This document shows positions 34,113-42,653 of a DNA stretch of 64,000 bases, in pieces. Source of the stretch: SKLM01 sp964575455 (GTDB lineage: Bacteria > Chloroflexota > Anaerolineae > B4-G1); the NCBI GenBank assembly GCA_964575455.1, contig CAZNRX010000003.1, positions 1 to 64,000 on the forward strand. Direction: 5' to 3'. Position numbers and translations under genes: made by a program. Position 1 is the stretch's first letter; each line of letters begins with the position of its first letter. The notes under the pieces are model-generated. The model saw nothing but the letters and a program-made list of their open reading frames with translations. It did no database searches and was not told the DNA's origin.

Positions 34113-35270
34113 CTACTTCAGCTTCTCCTCCCCACCAAATTCTCGGTCCGGATTTAGCTCTTCCAGTGTCTCCTCATCCTCCGGCGTCAGCTCCTCCTGC
34201 GCCACCCTGGACAGCAAGGACCCCACACCCGGCCCCAGCATGAAGCCCTGCCCACACATACCAACGGCGAGTATGTAGCCCTCCAATTCTCGTGAGCGGC
34301 CCACGATGGGGAAGCCGTCGGGCGTCATCGGGTAGAGTCCACGCCACGTGCGGCGGACCCGGATGTTCGATAGCTTGGGCATCAGGCCCACCATCCGCGG
34401 GGCGATCATCGGCAGGAACTCCGATGTCTCGCGCCGATTGGTTCCCACGATCGGCGGTTCCGGCGTGATGCAGAAGACCAGGGCACCGGTTCCATGCTGG
34501 TAGAAGTAGTAGTTCTTCGACCCTGCGGAGGGGCGTAGATCCACCACCATCGGTTCCAAGAAGCGCTTGACCGGCTCGGTGATGCCCGCCTCGTGGCTGT
34601 CGGGGGTCACGGGGACGTCTAGCCCCGCCATCTGAGCAGCCGTGCGTGCCCAGGGCCCCGCAGCGTTGATCACGGTCTCTGTTGCGTAGCCGCCTTGGTC
34701 AGTGCGCACGCCCACAACTTTACCTCGACGAGAGATGATCCCGGTGACACGCTCGCCGAAGTGAAAGCGAGCCCCCAGCCGTTCCGCCTGAGTGTAGAAG
34801 GCGTGGGCGCTCAGCAGGGGGGATGCAGACCCGTCGTCGGGCGAGTAGGTTCCCCCAATCAGGTTCTTCGGGTTCAGGTCTGGTATCACGTCCAGCAAGT
34901 CGTCCCCATCGAGCCAACGAATGTCGAGCCCGAAGTCATGCTGTATGTCCAGCAGGTTTTTGAGCGCTTGCTCCTCGCGTTCGCGATAGGCTACGAAGGA
35001 GTAGCCGCCCCGGTGCCATTCGATGTCGTCCCCATATCGCTCCTCCCATGTAGAGAACACCTCCAGCGATTCAAGGCACAATCGGATCTTTGAGGGGGCC
35101 GAGTGGGTGGCTCGAATCCCGCCAATAGCGGCCTTGTTCGAACCCTGGCCGGGGCTGGCGAACTGGTCGATCACCAGGGGCTGAAGCCCCGCGTCCGCCA
35201 GGAAGAAGGCTGTCGGCAGCCCCACGCTTCCCGCCCCGATGACGACGGCATCATACATTTTGGTGGTCAT
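34113..35270 (-). CDS. DAO-type FAD-dependent oxidoreductase
   Basis: The protein has 385 residues. AVVIGAGSVGLPTAFFLADAG at the start is the FAD Rossmann loop (Gly12, 14, 17). VINAAGPWARTAAQMAGLDVP is typical of the sarcosine/glycine/D-amino-acid oxidase (DAO) family, and near the end WRGLYPMTPDGFPIVGRS is the usual DAO closing motif. It oxidises an N-methyl, D-amino or cyclic imino acid. It is encoded 37 nt after the multi-cofactor oxidoreductase, so the two probably make one dehydrogenase, like sarcosine oxidase or proline/hydroxyproline dehydrogenase subunits. Confidence 0.85.
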   Translation of the reverse strand: MTTKMYDAVVIGAGSVGLPTAFFLADAGLQPLVIDQFASPGQGSNKAAIGGIRATHSAPSKIRLCLESLEVFSTWEERYGDDIEWHRGGYSFVAYREREEQALKNLLDIQHDFGLDIRWLDGDDLLDVIPDLNPKNLIGGTYSPDDGSASPLLSAHAFYTQAERLGARFHFGERVTGIISRRGKVVGVRTDQGGYATETVINAAGPWARTAAQMAGLDVPVTPDSHEAGITEPVKRFLEPMVVDLRPSAGSKNYYFYQHGTGALVFCITPEPPIVGTNRRETSEFLPMIAPRMVGLMPKLSNIRVRRTWRGLYPMTPDGFPIVGRSRELEGYILAVGMCGQGFMLGPGVGSLLSRVAQEELTPEDEETLEELNPDREFGGEEKLK

Positions 35271-35307
35271 AGAAGTCTCCTTAGGAACCTGGGTTCTACT
35301 CGTTGTC

Positions 35308-37458
35308 CTACATGCCGCCCTCGTGCACGTCGGTGGCGTGGGTTACTGGAGCTTCCTCCGCCGGCCTCTCCCCGACGCCGATCCCGGCGAACGCCCCCAG
35401 AGGCACCTCTATGAAGAGGGGGCGCTGGGTGTTCTCCCTGACCTCGCTGAGACGGATGCCCTCCTCGCGGAAGATCCGTTTGATCAGAGTGGTGCATGTC
35501 TTGCCCCCGCAGGCGCCCATGCCGGCCCGTGTGACGGCTTTGATGTGGTTCATGTCGCGCACGCCGGAGCGGATGAGTTCCCGGATCTCACCAGCGGTCA
35601 CCCGTTCGCAGCGGCAGATGATCTCGTCGTCCTGGATGCGCTCGATGGTCTCGTCCAGGGACTCGGTCACCCAGGGATCTTGCACGCGGATACCCGCGAT
35701 GCGTTTGGCGATCTCCTGTGGCGCCTTCACCCGCACCAGAAGTGCCCGGTCAGCGAATCTGGGCGTGCGCACCTTCACCACCTCCACGTTACCCAGGACC
35801 TTCCCTTCCGTATCTAGCACCGTCACGGTATCCCCAGCCTCGATGGTCTCCGGTGGGAACTCGTAGGGAATGGTCACCGTGGGGTGCTCCGCATCGTCGC
35901 GATGGTCGACCAGCGTGATGGCCAGTCCGGGACAGACAGCGACGCATTGCTCGCAGCCTATACATCCCTCCCCGGTGTACTCCGGGAGGCCGCGGATGTC
36001 GTTCTCCCCTATGATGATGCAACCCTGGGGGCAGACGGAGGTGCAGGGGTTGCAGGGAATCTCCTGGGCGCAGTGCAGAACGGGGAATATCCCCTTGTCT
36101 TTATCTGGAATATCCTCAGTGACCACCGCGCCGGGCCTGGACTTCAGGATCTCGGCGGTGCGGTGCCACTCCGGTGGGATCTCTCCCACGTCCCGGCCCA
36201 GGGCCTTGGCGACCTCCAGGCCTCGGATGCGCCCGGTGAACATCGCCGCCGATGCCTCCGCTATCTCCTCGGCGTCTCCAGCCGCGTAGACTGGAAGGCC
36301 AAACTCCTCGGCCTTTTCGATGAACTCGTCAACTGGATCAAGTCCCACGGCGATCAGCACCGTGTCGCATTCGAACGTCTTATCTGTGTCGGGGATAGGT
36401 CGCCAGTTCTCATCGATCTGGCCGATGGTGACCGACTCCACCTGCTCGTCGCCGTTGGCGCTCAGGATAGTGTGGGAGGTATAGATCGGGACGCCCAGGC
36501 GGGCCAGCTTGTCCTTGTGGACCTTGTAGCCGCCGCATTCAGGCAGCGCCTCGCATAATCCCACCACCTGGATCTCTGCCTGCAGCGCGTGATAGCCCGC
36601 GATCAACCCCACGTTGCCTCCGCCGACGATGAACAGGCGGTCGGCCGATTTCACCATGTCGCGGTTGACCAGGGTCTGGAAGGCACCGGCGCCGTAGACG
36701 CCGGGCAGTGTGTTGCCCTTGAAGGCCAGGGACTTCTCTCGGGCGCCGGTCGCCACTAGAAGGATGTGCGGGCGAACCAGAACGTAGTGCCCGTTGCGCA
36801 GCAGCCCCACCTTTCGATCAGAGAAGACGGCCAGAGCTACGGTGTCCAGCCAGACCCGAACGTTCTCGAAGTTGGGTGACCGCGTCGACCCGCGCACCTC
36901 CTGCTCCAGCCTCTCGGCGATGTCGATACCCCGTGTGCCGGCGTAGCAGGCATCGATGGAACCGAAGAACTTGTGAGTCTGAAGCACCAACTTGCCGCCC
37001 AGGCGGTGCTTGTCATCCGCGATCAGCGTTCGTACGCCGGCCTTACCCAGCTCAATGGCCGCCGAGAGTCCCGCTGGGCCGCCGCCGATGATCAGGCATT
37101 CCACGTCGACCGTGTTGATCCCGTGCGTTTCAGGTGCCGTATCAGCGTCGGGAGGGGTCGGCTTTCCCTCCATCGGCTCGACCTGCATGCCTGGCAGGAT
37201 AGGGGTCATACACGACTTGACAGGCACGCCATCGGCCATCACCAGGCACTGGGCGCACTGACCGTTGGCGCAGAAGATGCCCTGGGGCGCCCTGTCCTTA
37301 TGATGGTGCCCGAAGATGCGCACCCCGTTGGCAAACAAGGCGGAGGCGATCGTCTCGCCCGCGTGGCCCACCATTATCTGCCCCTTCCACGTGAACTCAA
37401 GGGTTTCCGCATCCTCAATTTCCAGGATCGGGTGTTCACGGATGCGATAGTCTGTCAT
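35308..37458 (-). CDS. 2Fe-2S/FAD/ferredoxin fused oxidoreductase, large subunit
   Basis: The protein has 716 residues with four parts. First a 2Fe-2S ferredoxin-like domain (Cys63, 68, 71, 83; ICANGQCAQC). Then a pyridine-nucleotide-disulfide oxidoreductase-type FAD domain (CLIIGGGPAGLSAAIELGK, later FIVGGGNVGLIAGY). Then a ferredoxin insert with two 4Fe-4S motifs (CNPCTSVCPQGC, CIGCEQCVAVCPG). Last a BFD-like 2Fe-2S domain (CRCERV...CGGKTC). It resembles the alpha subunit of sarcosine oxidase or opine/D-hydroxyproline dehydrogenase with an added ferredoxin, so electrons may leave through a chain of clusters. A copy of the 18-bp dispersed repeat (36874-36891) encodes RGSTRSPN inside it. ATG 37458 has AAGGAGAG upstream. 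Confidence 0.85.
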   Translation of the reverse strand: MTDYRIREHPILEIEDAETLEFTWKGQIMVGHAGETIASALFANGVRIFGHHHKDRAPQGIFCANGQCAQCLVMADGVPVKSCMTPILPGMQVEPMEGKPTPPDADTAPETHGINTVDVECLIIGGGPAGLSAAIELGKAGVRTLIADDKHRLGGKLVLQTHKFFGSIDACYAGTRGIDIAERLEQEVRGSTRSPNFENVRVWLDTVALAVFSDRKVGLLRNGHYVLVRPHILLVATGAREKSLAFKGNTLPGVYGAGAFQTLVNRDMVKSADRLFIVGGGNVGLIAGYHALQAEIQVVGLCEALPECGGYKVHKDKLARLGVPIYTSHTILSANGDEQVESVTIGQIDENWRPIPDTDKTFECDTVLIAVGLDPVDEFIEKAEEFGLPVYAAGDAEEIAEASAAMFTGRIRGLEVAKALGRDVGEIPPEWHRTAEILKSRPGAVVTEDIPDKDKGIFPVLHCAQEIPCNPCTSVCPQGCIIIGENDIRGLPEYTGEGCIGCEQCVAVCPGLAITLVDHRDDAEHPTVTIPYEFPPETIEAGDTVTVLDTEGKVLGNVEVVKVRTPRFADRALLVRVKAPQEIAKRIAGIRVQDPWVTESLDETIERIQDDEIICRCERVTAGEIRELIRSGVRDMNHIKAVTRAGMGACGGKTCTTLIKRIFREEGIRLSEVRENTQRPLFIEVPLGAFAGIGVGERPAEEAPVTHATDVHEGGM
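36874..36891. repeat. 18-bp dispersed repeat, copy in oxidoreductase gene
   Basis: GGGTGACCGCGTCGACCC. It is read on the opposite strand as part of the oxidoreductase gene (Gly-Ser-Thr-Arg-Ser-Pro). Confidence 0.55.
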
Positions 37459-37475
37459 TCGCGTCTCTCCTTACA

Positions 37476-37492
37476 GGTGACTGCGTCGACCC
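37476..37492. repeat. 18-bp dispersed repeat, intergenic copy
   Basis: GGTGACTGCGTCGACCC, in the short gap between the MtaB-like gene and the oxidoreductase gene, just upstream of the latter's ribosome site. Confidence 0.55.
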
Positions 37493-37498
37493 AGGTTC

Positions 37499-38932
37499 TC
37501 ATAGAACCACTTCTCCCTCCACATAACCCTTCTTCAAGGTCAATAGTCGCGCCTTGGTGATCGTGTTACCCAGGGATAGGCATTCCCAATTCTCTTCGGC
37601 CCGCGCGACGACTCGTATGTAATTGTCGGTCCAGCCGGTCCACCGGCCGTCCTGCCACTGTTTCTCCCACAACACCGCCAGCTCACGGTCCAGGAAGCGA
37701 GCTTGGAACCGATGTCGCTGCTCCGCTCCCAGCTTCCGCATCTGCTCTGCCCTCGCGTCGCGCACGTGGCGAGGCACCTGTTCCGGTAGCCTGGTGGCGG
37801 GTGTCCCTGGGCGGGGGGAGTAGGGGAAGACGTGAAGCTTCGCAAACGCCATCCGCTTCACAAACTCATAGCTCTCACGGAACGCCTCTTCATCCTCGCC
37901 CGGGAAGCCGACCAGCACGTCCGTCGTCACGGCCACATCGGGGATCATAGCGCGAGCGGTCTCCACCAGGTGGGCGAATGCCTCTTTGGTGATCGGACGG
38001 CCCATGCGACGCAGCGTCGCATCACACCCGGCCTGAAGCGGCAGGTGGATCTGGCGACACAAGCGGGGGTCGTCCCACAGCTCAAAGAACGTTTCGGGGG
38101 GATGGGTAGCATCCCCGATGTCCCACGGCTCCAGCGACGAGAGGCGGAGCCGCGCTATATCGGTCTCGGCGAGAATCGTCTCAATCAGCGTGCCCAGCCC
38201 AACGAAGTTGGGCCGCCCAAGGGAGTTGGATCGATCCCGGTCGCTGGCTCGCTGACTCGCTGGCCCGCTGGCCCGTCGCGGCGCCGCAAGATCCCGACTG
38301 TAAGCTGAATCTGTCGACCCGGGTGACTGCGTCGACATGGGTGACTGCGTCGACCCATAGCCCCCAAGGCTCGCTCCGGTCAGGACGACCTCTCGACAGT
38401 CAGCCTCCTCGGTGAGCATCTGGATCTCCGCGATAATGTCACCCAGCGGACGGCTGCGGGAGGGACCGCGGAGCGAGCGAATGATGCAGTAGGTGCAGTG
38501 GTTGTCGCAGCCGTCCTGCACCTTGACGAAGGCGCGCGTGCGCAGCATCTCTGCACCGGCCTCTATTTCTTGCCAGAGGCCATTGCTTCGCCAACTCGTC
38601 GCTTCGCTGATTCGCTGAACGGTGCGATCCTTCTCGGGATTGGCTATGACCCAGGAGACACCGGCAAAGCCTGCGGACACGTCCGGCCTCAGGGTGGCAT
38701 AGCAGCCGATCACGGCGAGCCTAACGTCGGGGTTGTCGCGATGGAGCGAGCGGATGGTGTGTCGCGTCTTGCGCTCGGCCTGAGCGGTGACGGCACACGT
38801 GTTGACGATGACGATGTCGGCCTCCTCGGGCCCGGTCACGATGGTGTGCCCCCCGGCCCTCAACTGTCGGGCCAGCATCTCGATCTCGCTCCAGTTCAGT
38901 CGGCAGCCAACGCTATCAAGGTAGATCTGCAT
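37499..38932 (-). CDS. mtaB: MtaB-like tRNA methylthiotransferase (radical SAM)
   Basis: The protein has 477 residues. The N-terminal cluster cysteines are Cys10, 46 and 77 (VGCRLN, NTCAV, IGCYA), and GCRLN favours MtaB (2-methylthio of t6A37) over MiaB. The radical SAM triad is Cys142, 146, 149 in QDGCDNHCTYC. TDVLVGFPGEDEEAFRES and a TRAM-like tail follow. Residues about 193-240 are an insertion with repeats (GSTQSPMSTQSP, then a Ser/Arg/Ala-rich part) that is absent from the family and is made of dispersed DNA repeats. The radical SAM core seems intact around it. ATG 38932 lacks a strong ribosome site and lies 17 nt after priA, so it may be coupled to it. Confidence 0.8.
   Translation of the reverse strand: MQIYLDSVGCRLNWSEIEMLARQLRAGGHTIVTGPEEADIVIVNTCAVTAQAERKTRHTIRSLHRDNPDVRLAVIGCYATLRPDVSAGFAGVSWVIANPEKDRTVQRISEATSWRSNGLWQEIEAGAEMLRTRAFVKVQDGCDNHCTYCIIRSLRGPSRSRPLGDIIAEIQMLTEEADCREVVLTGASLGGYGSTQSPMSTQSPGSTDSAYSRDLAAPRRASGPASQRASDRDRSNSLGRPNFVGLGTLIETILAETDIARLRLSSLEPWDIGDATHPPETFFELWDDPRLCRQIHLPLQAGCDATLRRMGRPITKEAFAHLVETARAMIPDVAVTTDVLVGFPGEDEEAFRESYEFVKRMAFAKLHVFPYSPRPGTPATRLPEQVPRHVRDARAEQMRKLGAEQRHRFQARFLDRELAVLWEKQWQDGRWTGWTDNYIRVVARAEENWECLSLGNTITKARLLTLKKGYVEGEVVL
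38236..38280. repeat. CGCTGGCTCGCTGACTCGCT-type short tandem repeat in mtaB insertion
   Basis: Units such as CGCTGGC, TCGCTGAC, TCGCTGGC and CCGCTGGC follow each other next to the 18-bp repeats. Related text occurs at 38585-38622 in the same gene and at 40780-40800 in priA. Confidence 0.45.
38312..38356. repeat. 18-bp dispersed repeat, tandem array in mtaB
   Basis: A partial unit ending TGTCGACCC is followed by two full units, GGGTGACTGCGTCGACAT and GGGTGACTGCGTCGACCC. Translated on the - strand they give GSTQSPMSTQSPGST. The 18-bp length keeps the frame. Confidence 0.65.
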
Positions 38933-38949
38933 CGGGATGGAGCGCCCCC

Positions 38950-41736
38950 CTAAAGCACGCTCACCGGATCGACCTCTACGTGCCAGCCATCTGGGATGTG
39001 AATGTCGGCAAAGAATGCCGGGGGATCCGGATGGCGGAGCAGAATCTGCCAGCGATAGCGGCCCCGTAGCCGTGCGAAGAAGGGCGGTGCTGGCCCCAAC
39101 AGATGGGTCGCCGGAAGGCCATCGTGGGCCAGCGCATCGCGCAGTGTGCTGCTGAGATCCTTTGCTCTAGCCTGGGCGCGCGAGTAATTCGTGTCCTCGT
39201 AGATCAGCTTCGCCAGGCGGATGTACGGGGGATAACCCTGCTCGCGGCGGAAGGCCAGCTCTCGCTCGGCAAACGCCTCGTAGTCGTGCCTAGAGGCAGC
39301 GACGATGGCGTAGTGGTCTGGGTGGTACGTCTGGATGACGACGCGCCCGCCCAACAGCCCACGTCCGGCTCGGCCGGCGACCTGAGCGAGCAGCTGGAAG
39401 GTGCGCTCGCTGGACCGAAAGTCGGGCAGGTTGAGCGCCGTATCCGCGGAGATGACCCCGACGACGGTGACCAGCGGGAGATCCAGACCCTTCGTGATCA
39501 TCTGGGTGCCGACAAGGACGTCGGCAGCCCCGCCGGCGAACCTCTGCAGGATATTGCTGTGCGCCTCATGTGTCCGCGCCGTGTCGCGATCCCAACGCAG
39601 CAGCCGTGCTTCGGGCCATCGCGCGCGCACGGCCTTTTCGACCCGCTCGGTGCCCAGGCCGAAGTAGCGGATGCGCCTCCCACCGCACTGAGGACACCGT
39701 TCGGGCTGGGGCTCGCGGTAGTTGCAGTGATGGCAGATCAAGCGGGTGCGAGCGCGCTTCTTTGTGGCAACGGTCTTAGCCGTTGTGGTGTGATAGGTCA
39801 GTGGCACGTCGCAGTGTGGGCAACGCACCACGTAGCCACAGTCGCGGCAGAGCACAAACGTGGCGCTCCCGCGCCGGTTGAGAAAAAGGATAACTTGTTC
39901 GCCGCGGCCCAGTGCCTCGTCCATGGTCCGCTGAAGCGTGCGACTGAAGATGGAACGGTTCCCGGCCCGCAGCTCGGCGCGGAGATCGACGATCTTCACC
40001 GGCGGCAGCGGCAGATAGCGAGCTTGAGGACGGCTTTCGTCTCCATCGTCCAGAGCCTGATACTGAGTGTCTGGAACGTGGTAGCGGGCCTGGAGCTCCT
40101 GGAGGCGTCGTGTGTGGCCCATGATGCGACGGGGCATCTCCTGCAGGTCGAACTTGCTGGGTGACTGTGTCGAGCCCTGCTCAGCACGGTGATAGGACGT
40201 CAAGCTCGGCGTGGCAGATCCAAGGATCACCGTTGCATGGCTCAACCGTGCGAGCTGCAGCGCTGTATCCCGGGCGTGGTAACGGGGACGTGGAGCCTCT
40301 TGCTTGTAGCTGTCATCGTGCTCTTCGTCCAGGACGATAAGCCCGAGCGGCGAGAGTGGCGTGAACAGCGCGGACCGAGGGCCGACCACCACGTCGATCA
40401 GACCAGCGCGAGCACGCCGCCAGGTGTCGTACCGCTCGCCGTCGGTGAGGGCGCTGTGGAGGACTGCCACGCGCGAGCTGGGAAGCCGTTCATCCTGAGG
40501 ATCCCCTTCATCCTGGGGATGCTCTTCATCCCCGTGTTCCGCAAAGCGCCCCGCGAAGCGGGCCACCGTCTGCGGTGTGAGGGATATCTCCGGTACAAGG
40601 ATGATGGCCTTCCGTCCTTGCTCGAGCACCTGTGCGACGGCGCGCAGGTAGATCTCGGTCTTCCCAGAGCCGGTCACCCCGTGGAGGAGAAAGACGGGAG
40701 ATGCCAGGTCTGGTGATTCCCACCCTCTCACTGACCCGCTGGTTTGCTGATGGGTCGATGCAGTCACCTCCGCTGCTTCGCCAGCTCGCTGAATGGCGGC
40801 CCTTATCACGTCCCAGACCTCTTGCTGGTCGGAGGTGAGCGGCGGCGGTGTGGTCGGAACGAAGACGTCGTCGTCCAACGGGTCTCGCCAGACCTCCTCG
40901 CTGGAGAGGGCGACCACGCCGCGCTTCTCCAACATCTTGAGGTGATAACGGTTGCAGCCAGTCTCATCGTAGACGCGCCGAACTGGTACAGGGTGTTTCT
41001 CGGCGTGGAGGAGCTTCAGGATCGGGGGGTAGTAGTCGCTCGTAAGCCCTTCCATCGCCGAGGCCTCGTCCACATCCGGGACCAAGTGCACGGTATCCAC
41101 CCGCTTGGGCCGGGCGCGGGGCGGTGCGAGGAATGATTCGCGGGTCACCACATCGCGTCGAGCGAGTTGCTCGGAGGCCGCTCGCCAATCGACGCCGGGC
41201 AGCGCGGCGTCCAACTGGTTTCCTCGCAGCGGGCCGCGTCGCCGCAGCACGACCAGCAGCTGGGACTGAGCGTCGGTGTTCGCGTACGACGTAAACGGGT
41301 CGACGCTGTCACCCGACGCGTCCTCGGACATCTCACTCCTTAGGGCGACCTTGATATCGGTATGGCCGACCAAGCCCGGGGGGAGCATCAGCTCTAGGCA
41401 CTCATAGAGGGAGGCCAGGTACTCTTCGCGCATCCAGCGGGCCAGGGCGATGTGCTCCGGCGAGAGAACGGGATTGGGATCGACCAGCGACTCAATGGGG
41501 CGGGTCTCCGGCACCGAGAACTGATTGCTCAGGGCAACCACGACGCCGTAGAGACGACGCTTTCCAAACGGGACGACGACCAACGAGCCAACCCTAACCC
41601 GGTCGTCCAGCCTCTCCGGCACGTCGTAGGTGAAGGCTGGCCTCTCCTCCGACGCCTTGGCCGGCGAGAAGACCACAACGTCGGCAAACGGATAGCCCCG
41701 TCCCCCAGCGCCCATCGAGACCCTCGGTTCTATCAT
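38950..41736 (-). CDS. priA: Primosomal replication-restart helicase PriA
   Basis: The protein has 928 residues, longer than the usual 730-830. The N-terminal 3'-DNA-binding domain (about 18-110), Walker A LLHGVTGSGKTEIYLRA, DEEH box VLDEEHDDSYKQEAPRPRYHARD, and the zinc-binding pairs CRDCGYVVRCPHC and CHHC...CPQCGGRR are all present, followed by GTQMITKGLDLP and VAGRAGRG. The extra length is mostly low-complexity inserts encoded by DNA repeats: ASGDSVDPFTSY, VTASTHQQTSGSV, EHGDEEHPQDEGDPQDERLP and EQGSTQSPSK. It reloads the replicative helicase at stalled forks. The catalytic core seems undisturbed. Confidence 0.9.
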   Translation of the reverse strand: MIEPRVSMGAGGRGYPFADVVVFSPAKASEERPAFTYDVPERLDDRVRVGSLVVVPFGKRRLYGVVVALSNQFSVPETRPIESLVDPNPVLSPEHIALARWMREEYLASLYECLELMLPPGLVGHTDIKVALRSEMSEDASGDSVDPFTSYANTDAQSQLLVVLRRRGPLRGNQLDAALPGVDWRAASEQLARRDVVTRESFLAPPRARPKRVDTVHLVPDVDEASAMEGLTSDYYPPILKLLHAEKHPVPVRRVYDETGCNRYHLKMLEKRGVVALSSEEVWRDPLDDDVFVPTTPPPLTSDQQEVWDVIRAAIQRAGEAAEVTASTHQQTSGSVRGWESPDLASPVFLLHGVTGSGKTEIYLRAVAQVLEQGRKAIILVPEISLTPQTVARFAGRFAEHGDEEHPQDEGDPQDERLPSSRVAVLHSALTDGERYDTWRRARAGLIDVVVGPRSALFTPLSPLGLIVLDEEHDDSYKQEAPRPRYHARDTALQLARLSHATVILGSATPSLTSYHRAEQGSTQSPSKFDLQEMPRRIMGHTRRLQELQARYHVPDTQYQALDDGDESRPQARYLPLPPVKIVDLRAELRAGNRSIFSRTLQRTMDEALGRGEQVILFLNRRGSATFVLCRDCGYVVRCPHCDVPLTYHTTTAKTVATKKRARTRLICHHCNYREPQPERCPQCGGRRIRYFGLGTERVEKAVRARWPEARLLRWDRDTARTHEAHSNILQRFAGGAADVLVGTQMITKGLDLPLVTVVGVISADTALNLPDFRSSERTFQLLAQVAGRAGRGLLGGRVVIQTYHPDHYAIVAASRHDYEAFAERELAFRREQGYPPYIRLAKLIYEDTNYSRAQARAKDLSSTLRDALAHDGLPATHLLGPAPPFFARLRGRYRWQILLRHPDPPAFFADIHIPDGWHVEVDPVSVL
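40159..40177. repeat. 18-bp dispersed repeat, copy in priA (STQSP)
   Basis: GGGTGACTGTGTCGAGCCC. On the - strand it encodes GSTQSP, the same peptide as in mtaB. Confidence 0.5.
40487..40545. repeat. Tandem CTTCATCCTGGGGAT-type repeat in priA
   Basis: Successive units TTCATCCTGAGGATCCCC, TTCATCCTGGGGATGCTC and TTCATCCCCGTG encode the acidic stretch EEHPQDEGDPQDE. A similar unit (GGGATGCCGTTTAcCCCC) is tandem at 44008-44045. Confidence 0.45.
40752..40768. repeat. 18-bp dispersed repeat, copy in priA (VTAST)
   Basis: GGGTCGATGCAGTCACC, in the opposite orientation to the copy at 40159. It encodes part of VTASTHQ. Confidence 0.5.
41297..41314. repeat. 18-bp dispersed repeat, copy in priA (GDSVDP)
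   Basis: GGGTCGACGCTGTCACCC with intact GGGT...ACCC ends. It encodes GDSVDP near the N-terminal domain of PriA. Confidence 0.5.
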
Positions 41737-41760
41737 AGGTCAACCCATCAAGTGATGAAT

Positions 41761-41781
41761 CTCGCGCCTCACGCCCTACAC
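41761..41781. repeat. Heptanucleotide microrepeat (copy 3)
   Basis: Units CTCGCGC, CTCACGC, CCTACAC at the junction between priA and the ABC-2 permease gene. Confidence 0.35.
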
Positions 41782-42591
41782 CTCCTCACCGAAGCGGGGG
41801 CTGTAGCGCAGGAAGATAAGATAGCCGATGACGAGCACAATCAGCGAGGTGACGGCGGTGCGCAGCAGAAAGTCGAGTCCCGTGTAGGTGCCCCAGTAGA
41901 GCAGATCGCGATACGACGCGATGACCGAGGCCATAGGGTTTAGTCGCCGCAGCCAGAGTTGAGCGTCGAACGTGAGGCCCAGGATCGTCTTCTCCTGCCC
42001 TATCTGTGTGATAGGGTAGAAAACCGGCGTCAGGAAGAACCATGCCTGCATCACGACGCTCAAGATGATGCGGGTGTCACGATAGAAGACGTTGAGCGTG
42101 GCCAAGGCCAGGCAGATGCCCAGGGCAAACAGGACCTGTACCAGGATGGGGATGGGCAGCAGCAACGCCCAAGGCGTGATCCTCGCACCAGAGACGATAG
42201 CCAGCCCAAAGAACACGGGCAGCGCAATGATAAAATTGACCAGATTCGACACGATGATCGAGAGCGGTAGTATCTCTCGGGGGAAGTAGACTTTCTTGAT
42301 CAAGTGGGCGTTACCCACGATGCTGTTGGTGGCCTCCACGACCGATTGAGAGAAAAACTGCCAGGGTAGCAGGGCGCAGAGGAGAAAGACGTGATAATGC
42401 GGCAGATCCGATCGAATGAACAGGAAATTGAAGACTAGCGTGAAGACCAGCATCATGAGCAGTGGGTTAGCCCACGACCAGACGATGCCCAGGATGGAGT
42501 TGCGATAGCGAACCTTGAGGTCACGCACCACGAGGTTGCGTATCAGCTCGCGGTACTTCCATACCTCTCGCAGACGGCGGAGAATGCCCAT
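41776..42591 (-). CDS. ABC-2-type polysaccharide export permease (Wzm-like)
   Basis: Start at ATG 42591 (MGILRRLREVWKYREL); a TTG-started frame reaching 42657 has no support. The product is about 271 residues with six hydrophobic segments. VWKYRELIRNLVVRDLKVRYRNSILGIVWSWANPLLMMLVFTLVF is the classic opening of O-antigen/teichoic-acid export permeases (positions about 10-55). It would move a lipid-linked glycan across the membrane with an ATPase. No matching ATPase gene is adjacent in this window, so it must be elsewhere. The upstream neighbour is a GT4 glycosyltransferase. Confidence 0.85.
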   Translation of the reverse strand: MGILRRLREVWKYRELIRNLVVRDLKVRYRNSILGIVWSWANPLLMMLVFTLVFNFLFIRSDLPHYHVFLLCALLPWQFFSQSVVEATNSIVGNAHLIKKVYFPREILPLSIIVSNLVNFIIALPVFFGLAIVSGARITPWALLLPIPILVQVLFALGICLALATLNVFYRDTRIILSVVMQAWFFLTPVFYPITQIGQEKTILGLTFDAQLWLRRLNPMASVIASYRDLLYWGTYTGLDFLLRTAVTSLIVLVIGYLIFLRYSPRFGEEV

Positions 42592-42653
42592 AAATGTTTG
42601 ATTTCCTCTCAGACTATGGCTGGGTGGCCAGCCTCTAGCTCGTAGTAGGGACG

